From NCBI GenBank assembly GCA_022703445.1, contig JAKLDR010000037.1, forward strand, positions 1-36,408: a DNA stretch of 36,408 nucleotides, given 5' to 3'. Source of the stretch: Planctomycetota bacterium. Lineage in GTDB: Bacteria; Planctomycetota; SZUA-567; JAKLDR01. A program made the position numbers and the translations under genes. Every line of letters starts with the position of its first letter. Position 1 is the stretch's first letter. Under the pieces are notes generated by a model. It was not told where the DNA came from. It did no database searches and saw only the letters and a program-made list of their open reading frames with translations. This document shows, piece by piece, positions 6,118-14,905 of this stretch.

Positions 6118-7188
6118 ATGGCCGAGATGACCAGCCGCGAACGCATGCTCCGGATGTACGAGCACCGCGAGGCCGACCGTGTGCCGGTGACCGACAGCAT
6201 CTGGGGATCCACGGTCGAGCGCTGGCGCCGCGAGGGCCTGCCCGAAGGCGTGAGTCCCCACGACTACTTCGGCCTGGACCGCATCGTGGCCATCGGCGCC
6301 GACATCAGCCCGCGCTACCCGGAGAAGGTCCTGGAGGAGACTCCGGCCTACAAGGTGCACACCACCAAGTACGGCGTGACCATGAAGAACTGGACCCATG
6401 CCGGCGGCGTGCCCGAGTACCTGGATTTCACGGTGGTCGACGCCGACAGCTGGGCCCGGGCCAAGGCGCGGATGAAGCCGGACCGCGACCGGATCGACTG
6501 GGACCGCCTCAAGGAGAACTACCCCAAGTGGCGCGAGTCCGGCGCGTGGGTCAACGCCGGCTTCTGGTTCGGCTTCGACGTCACCCACTCCTTCATCGTC
6601 GGCACCGAGCGCACGCTCATCGCCATGGCCACCGACCCGGAGTGGGTGGTGGACATCTTCAACCACATGCTCGACATGGACATCGCCCTCTTCCAGATGG
6701 CCTGGGACGCCGGCTACCAGTTCGACGGCATCGGCTGGTACGAGGACATGGGCTACAAGCTCAACCAGTTCTTCTCGCTGGACATGTACCGGGAGCTGGT
6801 GAAGCCCGTCCAGAAGCGGGCCTGCGACTGGGCGCACGCCAAGGGCCTCAAGGTCTGGCTGCACTCCTGCGGGGACATCCGCCCGTTCGTGCCCGAGCTG
6901 ATCGGCATCGGCGTGAACATGCTCAACCCCGTCGAGGTCAAGGCCGGGATGGACCCGCTGGCGCTCAAGAAGCAGTACGGCAGGGAACTCGCCTTCCACG
7001 GGGGCCTGAACGCCGCGCTCTTCGACCGCCCCGAACTGCTCTGGGAGCAGATGCGCGCGACCATACCGGCCATGAAGGCCGGCGGCGGCTACGTGGCCAG
7101 CTCCGACCACTCCGTCCCGGAACTGGTCAGCTTCGAGACCTTCCGGGAGTTCGTGCGCCTCGCCAAGGAGCTCGGCAGCTACCGCTGA
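6118..7188 (+). CDS. URO-D/MtaA-like protein (corrinoid methyltransferase or decarboxylase family)
   Basis: This 356-residue TIM-barrel protein belongs to the uroporphyrinogen decarboxylase superfamily. The opening MTSRERMLRMYEHREADRVPV is characteristic of the non-heme branch that is abundant in PVC bacteria and includes MtaA/CmuA-type methylcobalamin:CoM methyltransferases. His249 and Cys251 in WLHSCGDI match the zinc-ligand motif of that branch, and LNPVEVKAGMD and FHGGLNA follow as in relatives. True HemE proteins have a different N-terminus. No corrinoid protein or methyltransferase partner lies nearby, so the substrate is unknown. The ATG at 6118 is chosen because AAAGGA sits nine bases upstream; the open frame extends back into the tRNA. 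It is convergent with valS. Confidence 0.85.
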   Translation: MAEMTSRERMLRMYEHREADRVPVTDSIWGSTVERWRREGLPEGVSPHDYFGLDRIVAIGADISPRYPEKVLEETPAYKVHTTKYGVTMKNWTHAGGVPEYLDFTVVDADSWARAKARMKPDRDRIDWDRLKENYPKWRESGAWVNAGFWFGFDVTHSFIVGTERTLIAMATDPEWVVDIFNHMLDMDIALFQMAWDAGYQFDGIGWYEDMGYKLNQFFSLDMYRELVKPVQKRACDWAHAKGLKVWLHSCGDIRPFVPELIGIGVNMLNPVEVKAGMDPLALKKQYGRELAFHGGLNAALFDRPELLWEQMRATIPAMKAGGGYVASSDHSVPELVSFETFREFVRLAKELGSYR

Positions 7189-7221
7189 CCGACGGGGCGC
7201 TCCGGCCGGACGGCCCGGCGC

Positions 7222-9960
7222 TCAGAGGCTCTCCAGCGACTTGCGGAGCGCGTGGATGCGCCCGACGATCTCGTCCCGCTTGGTGCGGTACTCCTCGACG
7301 AGCTTGGGCGGGGCCTTGGCCAGGAACGACTGGTTGGCCAGCCGCGCCTCGGAGCGCGCCAGCAGGTCCTCCTCCTTGGCCAGCTCCGCCTCCAGCCGGG
7401 CCTTCTCGCCGGCGGCGTCGTGGCGCTCGCCCAGGCCCACGAAGACCTTGAGGCCGGTGAGCACGGCGCTCGCGTAGCCCTCGGGCTTGCCCTCGATCCC
7501 GGGGCGCACCTGGGGCATCTCGGAGCCGGACATCTCGGCGATGAGCTCGAGGTGGGCGGAAAGGTCCGGGACCTTGGCGCCCTTCTCGGGCGCCAGGATC
7601 ATCTGGACCTTCTCCCTGGCCGGGACGCCGGTCTTCTGCCGGATGTTGCGCACCTCGCGGACGATCTCCTGGACCAGCTCGAACTCGGCCTCCAGCCGCT
7701 CGTCGCGCCGGGCCGGCTCCCGGCGCGGCCACGGGGCGGTCATCAGCCGCCCGGAGGCGGGGGCCGCGGCCAGCGAGAAGCACTCGCGGTCTGGGCAGGA
7801 GGCGTTGAGATGGGTCCAGAGCTCCTCGGTGATGAACGGCGTCACCGGGTGCAGCAGCCGCAGCGAACGGTCCAGCAGATAGGCCAGCAACCTCCGGACC
7901 AGGAGCGCGCCGGCCGCGTCACCGGCCTTCTCGGCGCGGCGCAGGCGGGCCTTGCTGAGCTCCACGTACCAGTCGCAGAAGTCGCGCCAGACGAAGTCGT
8001 AGGCCGCCTGGGCGGCGTCGTTGAAGCGGAAGGCGTCAATGGCCGCGCCGGTGCGCTCGACGGCCAGTTCCAGGCGCGAGAGGATCCAGCGGTCCTCGCG
8101 CGCGAGATCCTCGTCGGCGACCGAGCCATCGGGCTTGCCCAGGCCCTCCAGGTTCATGAGCACGAAACGGCTGGCGTTCCAGACCTTGTTGCAGAAGTTC
8201 CGGCCCATCTCGAACTTCGAGGGGCTGAGCTTGACGTCCTGCCCCTCGGTGGTCAGCACCATCAGCGAGAAGCGCACCGCGTCCGCGCCGTAGCCCGGGC
8301 TCTCGTAGGGCTTGCCCAGGTACTCCTGGGTGCCGCCCTCGATCATCACGATCGGGTCGATGCCGTTGCCCTTGGACTTGGACATCTTGGCGCCGGTCTC
8401 GTCGAGCACCGTGCCGTGGATGCACACGTCCCGGAAGGGCACGTTGCGCATCAGCTCCAGGCCCATCATGACCATGCGGGCCACCCAGAAGTAGATGATC
8501 CCGCGGTCGGTGACGAGCGCGCTGGTCGGGTAGTAGTAGGCGAGGTCCGCGGTCTCGGCCGGCCAGCCCAGCGTCGAGAAGGGCCAGAGCGACGAGCTGA
8601 ACCAGGTGTCGAGCACGTCCTCGTCCTGGCGGAGCTCGGCGCCGCCGCAGCGCGGGCACTTCTCCGGCGCGGAGCGCGCGGCGATGACCTTCTCGCAGGA
8701 GCGGCAGTACCAGACCGGGATGCGGTGCCCCCACCAGATCTGCCGGCTGATGCACCAGTCGCGGACGTTCTCCAGCCACGAGAGGTAGACCTTCTCCCAG
8801 CGCGCCGGGTGGAACTTCACGCGCCCGGAGCGCGAGGCTTCGATGGCCGCCTCGGCCAGGGGCTTCATCTTCACGAACCACTGGTCGGAGAGCCTCGGCT
8901 CGATGGTCATGTGACAGCGGTCGTGGCGGCCGACGGAGTGGCGGTGCGGCTCGGTCTTCTCCAGACAGCGCTCCCGCTCAAGCTCGGCGACCACCCGCTC
9001 CCGGGCCTCGGCGCGGTCGAGGTTGGCGAAGGCGCCGGCCTCGGCCGTGGTCCGGCCGTCCTCGTCGAGGATCGAGATCCGCGGCAGATTGTGGCGGTTG
9101 CCCATCTCGAAGTCGGCCGGGTCGTGCGCCGGGGTGACCTTGACCGCACCGGTGCCGAAGCTCATGTCCACCGCCGGGTCGGCGATTATCGGGACCTCCC
9201 GGCCGACCAGCGGCAGCCGGAGCCTCTTCCCGACCAGCGCCTTGTAGCGCTCGTCCTCGGGGTTCACGGCCACGGCGGTGTCGCCCAGCATGGTCTCGGG
9301 CCGGGTGGTGGCCACCACCACCGAGAAGCGCCCGTCGACCGACGGGTAGCGGATGTGCCAGAGCCAGCCGTCGGACTCCTCGTGCTCGACCTCGTCGTCG
9401 GCCAGCGCCGTGCGGCAACTCGGACACCAGTTGACCAGGTAGTGCCCGCGGTAGATCAGCCCCTTCTCGAAGAGGCGGCAGAAGGCCTCGGTGACCGCCT
9501 TGGCCAGGCCCTCGTCCATGGTGAAGCGCTGCCGGGACCAGTCGCAGCTGGCGCCCAGGCGCTTGAGCTGGCCGATGATCCGCCCGCCGTACTCGCCCTT
9601 CCACTGCCAGACCCGCTCCAGGAACTTCTCGCGACCGAGCCCCTCGCGGGAAAACCCGTCCTTCTTGAGCATCTTGTCGACCACGGTCTGGGTGGCGATG
9701 CCGGCGTGGTCGGTGCCGGGCAGCCAGAGGGTGTTGCGGCCCTGCATGCGCCTGGCCCGCACCAGGATGTCCTGGACGGTGTTGTTCAGGGCGTGGCCCA
9801 TGTGCAGCGCGCCGGTGACGTTGGGCGGCGGGATGGCCACCGTGTAGGGGACCCGATCCGCGTCCGGCTGGGAACCGAAGCAGCCCTCGGCCTCCCACGC
9901 CCTGTAGATCCGGTCCTCGACCTGCCGGGGATCGTAGCGGCTGTCCAGCGTGACGGGCAT
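7222..9960 (-). CDS. valS: Valine--tRNA ligase
   Basis: This 912-residue class I aminoacyl-tRNA synthetase charges tRNA-Val. The start ATG (9958-9960) gives MPVTLDSRYDPRQVEDRIYRAWEAEG, the usual ValRS N-terminus; the longer frame to 10266 crosses the promoter and the divergent gene. The HIGH motif appears as HMGHALN and the KMSKS loop as KMSKSKG. The CP1 editing domain carries TTRPETMLGDTAVAVNP and GTGAVKVTPAHDP. A zinc-ribbon-like CRSCEK...CPRCGG insertion lies near the middle. The tRNA-binding coiled coil forms the last 60 residues (EKARLEAELAKEEDLLARSEARL). Length is normal. The leader shows no T-box. It is a single gene with its own promoter. Confidence 0.98.
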   Translation of the reverse strand: MPVTLDSRYDPRQVEDRIYRAWEAEGCFGSQPDADRVPYTVAIPPPNVTGALHMGHALNNTVQDILVRARRMQGRNTLWLPGTDHAGIATQTVVDKMLKKDGFSREGLGREKFLERVWQWKGEYGGRIIGQLKRLGASCDWSRQRFTMDEGLAKAVTEAFCRLFEKGLIYRGHYLVNWCPSCRTALADDEVEHEESDGWLWHIRYPSVDGRFSVVVATTRPETMLGDTAVAVNPEDERYKALVGKRLRLPLVGREVPIIADPAVDMSFGTGAVKVTPAHDPADFEMGNRHNLPRISILDEDGRTTAEAGAFANLDRAEARERVVAELERERCLEKTEPHRHSVGRHDRCHMTIEPRLSDQWFVKMKPLAEAAIEASRSGRVKFHPARWEKVYLSWLENVRDWCISRQIWWGHRIPVWYCRSCEKVIAARSAPEKCPRCGGAELRQDEDVLDTWFSSSLWPFSTLGWPAETADLAYYYPTSALVTDRGIIYFWVARMVMMGLELMRNVPFRDVCIHGTVLDETGAKMSKSKGNGIDPIVMIEGGTQEYLGKPYESPGYGADAVRFSLMVLTTEGQDVKLSPSKFEMGRNFCNKVWNASRFVLMNLEGLGKPDGSVADEDLAREDRWILSRLELAVERTGAAIDAFRFNDAAQAAYDFVWRDFCDWYVELSKARLRRAEKAGDAAGALLVRRLLAYLLDRSLRLLHPVTPFITEELWTHLNASCPDRECFSLAAAPASGRLMTAPWPRREPARRDERLEAEFELVQEIVREVRNIRQKTGVPAREKVQMILAPEKGAKVPDLSAHLELIAEMSGSEMPQVRPGIEGKPEGYASAVLTGLKVFVGLGERHDAAGEKARLEAELAKEEDLLARSEARLANQSFLAKAPPKLVEEYRTKRDEIVGRIHALRKSLESL

Positions 9961-10021
9961 CTTGCGCGCTCCTGGCCTGACTTCCGTGGAATCCGTCCGG
10001 GTCTCCGGGCGGCGGGCTTTC

Positions 10022-10049
10022 AGTTTAACCCCGGCGGGGCGGGTATCAA
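10022..10049 (-). promoter_or_regulatory. valS promoter
   Basis: On the minus strand TTGATA (10049-10044), a 16-bp spacer and TAAACT (10027-10022) form a good sigma70 promoter about 60 bp before the valS ATG. The same -10 hexamer and spacing recur before the gene at 17337. Confidence 0.7.
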
Positions 10050-10080
10050 GGGCGCGCTGGTTTTCCTGCGAATACCCGGC

Positions 10081-10086
10081 TATAAT
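10081..10086 (+). promoter_or_regulatory. -10 element for the DUF3108-kdsB operon
   Basis: TATAAT, a perfect -10 hexamer, lies 38 bp before the ATG at 10124. The -35 region (around 10058-10063, TGGTTT) is weak. It is divergent from the valS promoter in the same 163-bp gap. Confidence 0.6.
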
Positions 10087-10123
10087 GCCGCGTCGGGAGG
10101 GCGTGAGGGGAAAGGAGGCCGCC

Positions 10124-10990
10124 ATGTTTCGCCAGCTTCTGACCGCCGCCCTGCTGTCCGCAGCGCTGTCCGCTCCGGCCCTGGCCGCTTCGGCGGCCGT
10201 ATCCGCCGCCGAGGCGGTAGGCGCCGCCAAGGAGCAGTTCCCGCCGTTCGTGCCCGTCGAGGCCAAGCTGACCGAGGGCGAGCGCCTGACCTACCAGATC
10301 AAGTGGGGCGCGGTGGACGCCGGCCAGGCGGTCCTGAGCGTCAAGCGCCGGGAGCGTTTCGGCCCGGACGGCGCCGAGGTCTGGAACGTGCAGTGCGAGA
10401 CCCGGTCCAACGCCTTCGTCTCCATGTTCTACGAGGTCCGCGACGACATCAAGACGCTGATCGACGTCAAGGAGGGCTTCGCGCGGCACTTCGACATGAA
10501 GAAGAACGAGGGTTCCTTCCACGGCTCCGAGCAGATCCAGTTCGACTACGAGAAGAACCTGGCCGAGTACACCCGCACGGAGAAGGGCACCTTCGCCGAC
10601 AAGGTCCGCAACCGCAAGGTATCCCTGCCCGGCAAGATCCACGACCCCATGAGCTGCCTGTACTACATCCGGGGGCTGGACCTCAAGCCCGGGTCCGAGC
10701 ACAAGCTGGCCGTCAACACCGACCGCAAGAACTGGGTGCTGACCCTCAAGACCCTCCGGGTTGAGGAGATGTTCCAGAAGGACCTGGGCGCGCTCAAGGC
10801 CCTGGTGGTCGAGCCCGAGGCCCAGTTCCAGGGCATCTTCGTGCGCAAGGGCAAGATGACCGTGTGGCTGGAGGAGAGCACCAAGATCCCGCTGATGATG
10901 AAGGTCGACGTGCCCATCGGCTCGGTGACGGCCACGCTGGTCAAAGCCGAGGGCACGCCGCTGACCGCCAAGCCCGGGGAGAAGAAATGA
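10124..10990 (+). CDS. Exported DUF3108 family protein
   Basis: This 288-residue protein has a Sec signal peptide (MFRQLLTAALLSAALSAPALAAS). The body fits the DUF3108 beta-rich family: GERLTYQIKWGAVDAGQAVLSV, then FYEVRDDIKTLID, SCLYYIRGLDLKPG, and a C-terminal GKMTVWLEESTKIPLMMKVDVPIG. DUF3108 proteins are periplasmic, with no established biochemical activity; the fold resembles lipid or outer-membrane-associated beta proteins. AAAGGAGG stands just before the ATG. Its stop overlaps the kdsB start (ATGA), so it is co-translated with Kdo activation, which suggests an envelope role. The coupling is seen; the envelope role is inferred. Confidence 0.85.
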   Translation: MFRQLLTAALLSAALSAPALAASAAVSAAEAVGAAKEQFPPFVPVEAKLTEGERLTYQIKWGAVDAGQAVLSVKRRERFGPDGAEVWNVQCETRSNAFVSMFYEVRDDIKTLIDVKEGFARHFDMKKNEGSFHGSEQIQFDYEKNLAEYTRTEKGTFADKVRNRKVSLPGKIHDPMSCLYYIRGLDLKPGSEHKLAVNTDRKNWVLTLKTLRVEEMFQKDLGALKALVVEPEAQFQGIFVRKGKMTVWLEESTKIPLMMKVDVPIGSVTATLVKAEGTPLTAKPGEKK

Positions 10991-11799
10991 CCGACCGCCG
11001 CGCGACGGGGGAAAGCACCACGGGCAGGGCCGCGCTGGTCCTGCCCGCTCGTTTGGCGTCCACCCGGCTTCCCCGCAAGCTGCTCCTGGCCGAGACCGGC
11101 CGGCCGCTGCTGGCCCACTCCGTGGAGTGCGCCCTGGCCGCCGCGCAGGCCTCGGGGGGGGCCATCTCCAGGGTGCTGGTCGCCGCCGACTGCGAGGAGC
11201 TCGCCGCCGCCGCGCGCGCCGCCGGCGCCGAGGCGGTGCTCACCGACCCGAACCACAAGAGCGGCACCGACCGCATCGCCGAGGCCGCCGCCGCGCTGCC
11301 CGAGGACGTGATCGTCAACCTCCAGGCCGACGAGCCGGAGATGCCCGCCGAGGCGGTGCTGCGGGTCGCCCGGCTGCTCCTCGACGCCCCGGGCGAGGTC
11401 ATGGCCACCCTGGCCGCGCCGATCGCCTCGGCCGGCGAGCTCACCAACCCCAACGTGGTCAAGGTGGTGGTCGACTCGGCCGGCCACGCGCTCTACTTCT
11501 CGCGGGCGCCCATCCCCTGGGCCCGCGAGGGCTGGAAGGACGGCCGCGATCCGACCCGGAGCGTCCTGCGCCACTTCGGCATGTACGCCTACCGGCGCGA
11601 ATTCCTGCTCAGCTACTCCAAGCTCCCGCCCAGCCGCCTCGAGGAACTGGAGAAGCTCGAGCAGCTCCGCGCGCTCGAAGCCGGCCACCGCATCGCCTGC
11701 GCCGTCGTTGCCACCGTCCCCGAGGGCATCGACACGCCGGAGGGCTACGCGGCGTTCGTGGCGAGGAGGAAGCGCGGGACGCGGGCATCTCGCAGCTGA
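10987..11799 (+). CDS. kdsB: 3-deoxy-manno-octulosonate cytidylyltransferase
   Basis: This 270-residue enzyme activates Kdo with CTP to CMP-Kdo for lipopolysaccharide core synthesis in the cytoplasm. The nucleotide-binding N-terminus reads LVLPARLASTRLPRKLLLAETGRPL, with the characteristic ARxxSxRLPxKxL. Other family motifs are SGTDRIAEAAAALPEDVIVNLQADEPEM, YFSRAPIPW and FGMYAYRREFL. LEELEKLEQLRALEAGHRI near the C-terminus is nearly diagnostic. It starts inside the DUF3108 stop codon (ATGA). The last ten residues (RRKRGTRASRS) are a basic extension. Its presence argues for a Kdo-containing outer membrane, hence a Gram-negative organism. Confidence 0.96.
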   Translation: MTDRRATGESTTGRAALVLPARLASTRLPRKLLLAETGRPLLAHSVECALAAAQASGGAISRVLVAADCEELAAAARAAGAEAVLTDPNHKSGTDRIAEAAAALPEDVIVNLQADEPEMPAEAVLRVARLLLDAPGEVMATLAAPIASAGELTNPNVVKVVVDSAGHALYFSRAPIPWAREGWKDGRDPTRSVLRHFGMYAYRREFLLSYSKLPPSRLEELEKLEQLRALEAGHRIACAVVATVPEGIDTPEGYAAFVARRKRGTRASRS

Positions 11800-11819
11800 T
11801 CTCGCCTCCACACCTCCAC

Positions 11820-11839
11820 GTGAATCGCCGTCGATTCAC
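11820..11839. terminator. Hairpin between convergent genes
   Basis: GTGAATCG-CCGT-CGATTCAC is a perfect 8-bp stem with a 4-nt loop, spanning the C45 stop codon and lying 20 bp after the kdsB stop. There is no T-run on either strand, so it may be a weak bidirectional terminator or an mRNA 3' end stabiliser. Confidence 0.45.
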
Positions 11840-13047
11840 TCCCCGAAGATCCGGTACTCCCTGAACACCCCCTCCGCCGCCGCGAGCCGCCCGCAGGACA
11901 GATGCATCTTGTTGCCGCCCGGGTCGAAGACCACCGAGACGATGTTGATCTTCTGGAGCACCCGCGGGTCGGCCAGGACCCGCTCGGCCGCGGCGGCGTC
12001 GAGGGGCTTCTTCATCTCGGCCGCCACGGCGCAGGCCGGCCAGCCGGCGTCCCCGTGCCGGAGCCCGGGCAGCCCCGCCTCGCGGGTGGCGTGGTTGGCG
12101 TTGCCGATCATGGAGGCGTCCGCCGCCGGCCGGCGCACGCCCACCTTCCCTCCGGAGAGCTCCACGACCAGGGCGGTCTTGCCGCCGGAGTCCGAGATGA
12201 GGATCGAGCCCGAACCCATGGGGTTGGCGTCGACCAGCAGCCGGGCGGCCTCCTCGGCGCTCGCGCAGCTGCGCAGGACCCTCTTCAGGGTGAAGAGCAC
12301 CGGCTCGGCCAGGCGTTCGCCGCCGGGCGCGCTGGGCAGCTGATCGAAGGAGACGGTCAGCCCCTTCCGGTTCGTGCCGGTCAGCACCGCCTGGAGCCCC
12401 GGCCAGGACAGGAAGCAGTATTCGATGCCCCCGGCCGGACGGACATTCAGGATCAGGTTGTTCCGCTGAAGCGGTCCGCCCGGGTAGTCCGGCCAGTCCA
12501 GGTTGCGGGCGTGCAGCAGCCGGCCGCCGGCGGAGGACGCGCCCCATACGGCCAGGCCCCGGCAGGAGGCCGGCCCGTAGGACAGGTCGTAGAAGAGGTT
12601 GAGGTAGAGCGCGTCCTCGAAGGGGATGCCGGCCCCCTCGGCCAGCCCGGCGATCTCCGCGCGGTCCTCGGCCGAGAGGTGCCGGGCCATGGCCTCGGCG
12701 CGCTCGTAGAGGCGCTTCTTGCCCTGCAGCGCGGTGAGCTCGCCGACCCGCAGGAAGAGCGCGTGCATCCTTCTGATGTCCGGAGCCAGCTCGCGGCCCA
12801 GCGCCCGACCGATCTCCGCCGGCGTTCCGGCCGCGGAGAGCCGCCTGGGCTCGTGCTGGGCGGGCCGGGCCTGCGCCGGGTCGGCTCCGGCCCTCGCGGA
12901 CGGCTCAGTCGACCGGCCCGGTCCGGAGCAGCCGCCCGGCCCGCACGGCGCGGCCAGGAGCAGCGCCGCTGCCAGCCAGAGCGCCGGACCGATCCGGCCG
13001 CATGGACGGCGCGGAACGTTCCGGGATGGCGTGATGGGCGCGGGCAT
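11836..13047 (-). CDS. Exported C45-like Ntn-hydrolase (acyltransferase/amidase fold)
   Basis: The 403-residue product has an N-terminal hydrophobic stretch (GPALWLAAALLLAAPC, residues 20-35) that would export or anchor it. The lipobox is imperfect, so lipoprotein status is doubtful. The body resembles the C45 peptidase / isopenicillin N acyltransferase family. A helical pro-segment (about 70-155) is followed by Cys162 in SCRGLAVWG, the likely N-terminal nucleophile after autoprocessing, then LLHARNLDW (178-185), LTGTNRKGLTVSFD and GNANHAT. Substrates in the family range from beta-lactams to acyl amides and bile salts; none can be chosen here. The start ATG 13045-13047 has no good ribosome binding site and lies almost at the predicted transcription start. 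Confidence 0.75.
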   Translation of the reverse strand: MPAPITPSRNVPRRPCGRIGPALWLAAALLLAAPCGPGGCSGPGRSTEPSARAGADPAQARPAQHEPRRLSAAGTPAEIGRALGRELAPDIRRMHALFLRVGELTALQGKKRLYERAEAMARHLSAEDRAEIAGLAEGAGIPFEDALYLNLFYDLSYGPASCRGLAVWGASSAGGRLLHARNLDWPDYPGGPLQRNNLILNVRPAGGIEYCFLSWPGLQAVLTGTNRKGLTVSFDQLPSAPGGERLAEPVLFTLKRVLRSCASAEEAARLLVDANPMGSGSILISDSGGKTALVVELSGGKVGVRRPAADASMIGNANHATREAGLPGLRHGDAGWPACAVAAEMKKPLDAAAAERVLADPRVLQKINIVSVVFDPGGNKMHLSCGRLAAAEGVFREYRIFGE

Positions 13048-13054
13048 GCCCCAG

Positions 13055-13082
13055 ATTCTGGCCGGCCGCGGAAGGGTGTCAA
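13055..13082 (-). promoter_or_regulatory. Promoter of the C45-like gene
   Basis: On the minus strand TTGACA (13082-13077), 16 bp, then CAGAAT (13060-13055). The predicted start of transcription, about 13048, is at or next to the ATG at 13047, implying a leaderless message. Confidence 0.55.
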
Positions 13083-13103
13083 GTCACCGCCCCGGGCCGG
13101 AAG

Positions 13104-13132
13104 TTGCAGCCCGTCCTCCGGCCGGGTATCAT
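13104..13132 (+). promoter_or_regulatory. hisI promoter
   Basis: TTGCAG (13104-13109), a 17-bp spacer and TATCAT (13127-13132) precede hisI. The same TTGCAG-17 bp layout occurs before the PilZ gene. Confidence 0.65.
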
Positions 13133-13174
13133 CGCCCCCGGTCGCGGTCAGTGCTGCCGCCCGCGGAGGAACGG

Positions 13175-13561
13175 ATGGCCTTCATAGACGAGCTCAAGTT
13201 CGACAAGGACGGCCTCATCCCGGCCATTTCCCAGGACGCCGACACCGGCGAGGTCCTGATGGTCGCCTGGATGAACCGTGAGGCGGTGGAGAACACCTTC
13301 GCCAAGGGCCTGGCCCACTACTACAGCCGCTCGCGCAAGAAGCAGTGGCTCAAGGGCGAGGAGTCCGGCCACGTCCAGCGCGTGCTCGAGATCCGCACCG
13401 ACTGCGACAGCGACGTGCTGCTCATGAAGATCCGCCAGGACGGCGGCGCCTGCCACACCGGCAACCGCTCGTGCTTCTACCGGGTGCGCACTCCGGACGG
13501 CGGCGTGAAGGAGGACGGGGTCAAGGTCTTCGACCCGTCCCAGGTGTACAAGAAGAAGTGA
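13175..13561 (+). CDS. hisI: Phosphoribosyl-AMP cyclohydrolase
   Basis: This 128-residue metalloenzyme of histidine biosynthesis opens the purine ring of phosphoribosyl-AMP. Family landmarks run in order: LKFDKDGLIPAISQDADTGEVLMVAWMN, the YYSRSRKKQWLKGEESGH active-site segment, the metal-binding DCDSD (Asp and Cys ligands), and GGACHTGNRSCFYR with further Cys ligands. There is no C-terminal HisE domain, so this is the single-domain form. GGAGGA lies four bases before the ATG; upstream codons of the open frame belong to the divergent gene region. It stands alone, not in a his operon, and is followed 42 bp later by a CNNM-type gene in the same direction. Confidence 0.96.
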   Translation: MAFIDELKFDKDGLIPAISQDADTGEVLMVAWMNREAVENTFAKGLAHYYSRSRKKQWLKGEESGHVQRVLEIRTDCDSDVLLMKIRQDGGACHTGNRSCFYRVRTPDGGVKEDGVKVFDPSQVYKKK

Positions 13562-13603
13562 GGCCGCGGCGGATTTCGGCGAACCCCGGGGGCTCATCCT
13601 GAG

Positions 13604-14905
13604 GTGGAGCTGATCCACGAATTCTGGGGACGGCTGCTGGTCATGGCCGGCCTGCTGGCCGGCAGCTTCTTCTTCTCCTGCAGCGAATCGGCCCTCTTCG
13701 CCCTGCGCCGGCTGGACCGCGAAGAGCTCAAGAACCGCCCCGGACCGGGCTGCGCCGCGGCCCTGGCGCTGCTGTCCGATCCGCGCGGGCTGCTGGCCAC
13801 GGTGCTCTTCGGCAACCTGGTCGTCAACCTGCTGATCTTCGCCATCAGCACGGTCATCGGCATCGACCTGGCCAGGTCCGCGCATCCCACCGCCGCGGCG
13901 GTCTTTGGTCTGATCGTGCTGGTGACCCTGATCCTGCTCGGCGAGATCACCCCCAAGCTGCTGGCCCTGTCCTTCCCGCTGAAACTCGCCCCCAAGCTGT
14001 CCCTGCCGCTGCAGTTCGTCTACGGGGTGATCACCCCGGTGCGGGTGCTGCTGGTCGCCACGATGCGCCGTTTCGAGGGCGACGGACCGGCCGCGCCGCC
14101 GCACCTGGCCGCCGAGGAGCTCTCCGACCTGGTCGAACTGGCCGGGCGCGAGGGGGTCATCGGCGAACATGAGCGGCGCCTGGTCCAGGAGGCCGTGGAC
14201 CTGGCCGAGCTGCGGGTCAGCCACATCATGACCCCGCGGGTGGACATGGCCGCCTGCGAGGCCTCCTGGCCGGCCAGCCGTCTGGTGATCATGGCCGCGG
14301 AGAGCGGCCACGGGCGGTTTCCGGTCTACCGCGGCACGCTCGACGAGATCGTCGGCGTGGCCGACGTCTTCGACGCCCTGATGGCGCCGGGCCGGCCCCT
14401 CGGCGAACTGGCCCGCCCGGCCAAGTTCGTCCACGAACAGCAGGAGGCCACCCGGCTGCTCGCCGAGTTTCAAGCGGAGGGCAGCGACTTCGCGGTGGTC
14501 TCCGACGAGTTCGGCGGCACGGCGGGGCTGGTCACCCAGGAGGACATCGTCGAGGAGGTGGTCGGCGACATCCGCTCGCTGCAGGAGCGCCACCGCCCGC
14601 CGCCGGTCCGGCAGATCTCCGAGACCAGCTACCTGCTGGCCGGCGACGTCTCCGCCGACCCCTGGGCGGAGGCGGTGGGCATCGACCCGGACGACCTGGG
14701 CGTCGACCGGCTGGGCGGGCTGGTGGCGGCGCTGCTCGGGCGCATCCCCCGCGAGGGCGACACCGTCCGGCGCGGCGACCTGGCCTTCACCGTCCGCAAG
14801 ATGCACCGGCGCCGGGTGACCGAGGTGCTCCTGGAACTGGCCAGCACGGAGGCGGCCGAGCGCATCGGCCAACTGGCCGCCGGGCGCCCGGAGAACGCGC
14901 CGTGA
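13604..14905 (+). CDS. CNNM/CorC-type membrane protein (DUF21-CBS-CorC_HlyC), first of a pair
   Basis: This 433-residue protein starts with GTG (13604). The DUF21 transmembrane domain covers about residues 1-180 with at least three membrane segments and the signature SCSESALFALRRL. A CBS pair follows: SHIMTPRVDMAACEA and GRFPVYRGTLDEIVGVADVFD, then VVSDEFGGTAGLVTQEDIVEEVVGDI. A C-terminal CorC_HlyC domain covers about 340-420. Family members bind ATP/Mg2+ through CBS and are implicated in Mg2+/Co2+ efflux. It overlaps the next gene by GTGA, which encodes a second DUF21 protein, so the two may form a heteromer. The start could alternatively be an ATG at 13643. Confidence 0.9.
   Translation: MELIHEFWGRLLVMAGLLAGSFFFSCSESALFALRRLDREELKNRPGPGCAAALALLSDPRGLLATVLFGNLVVNLLIFAISTVIGIDLARSAHPTAAAVFGLIVLVTLILLGEITPKLLALSFPLKLAPKLSLPLQFVYGVITPVRVLLVATMRRFEGDGPAAPPHLAAEELSDLVELAGREGVIGEHERRLVQEAVDLAELRVSHIMTPRVDMAACEASWPASRLVIMAAESGHGRFPVYRGTLDEIVGVADVFDALMAPGRPLGELARPAKFVHEQQEATRLLAEFQAEGSDFAVVSDEFGGTAGLVTQEDIVEEVVGDIRSLQERHRPPPVRQISETSYLLAGDVSADPWAEAVGIDPDDLGVDRLGGLVAALLGRIPREGDTVRRGDLAFTVRKMHRRRVTEVLLELASTEAAERIGQLAAGRPENAP

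Noticed and set aside
9961..10123. Possible T-box riboswitch in the valS leader
   Set aside because: The leader from the predicted promoter is only about 55 nt and has no T-box sequence or specifier-loop structure.
7252..10764. A very long (1170-codon) open frame on the plus strand opposite valS
   Set aside because: It is antisense to a complete, motif-bearing valS and runs across the divergent promoter region. Long antisense frames are expected in high-GC DNA.
11599..11864. Plus-strand frame continuing past kdsB to 11864
   Set aside because: It is a different reading frame from kdsB, with Arg/Pro/Gly-rich sequence and no start signal.
13013..13024. CGGAACGTTCCG, a 12-bp palindrome resembling an SOS box
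   Set aside because: It lies inside the first codons of the C45-like gene, lacks the 4-bp centre seen in the lexA operator, and is downstream of the predicted transcription start.
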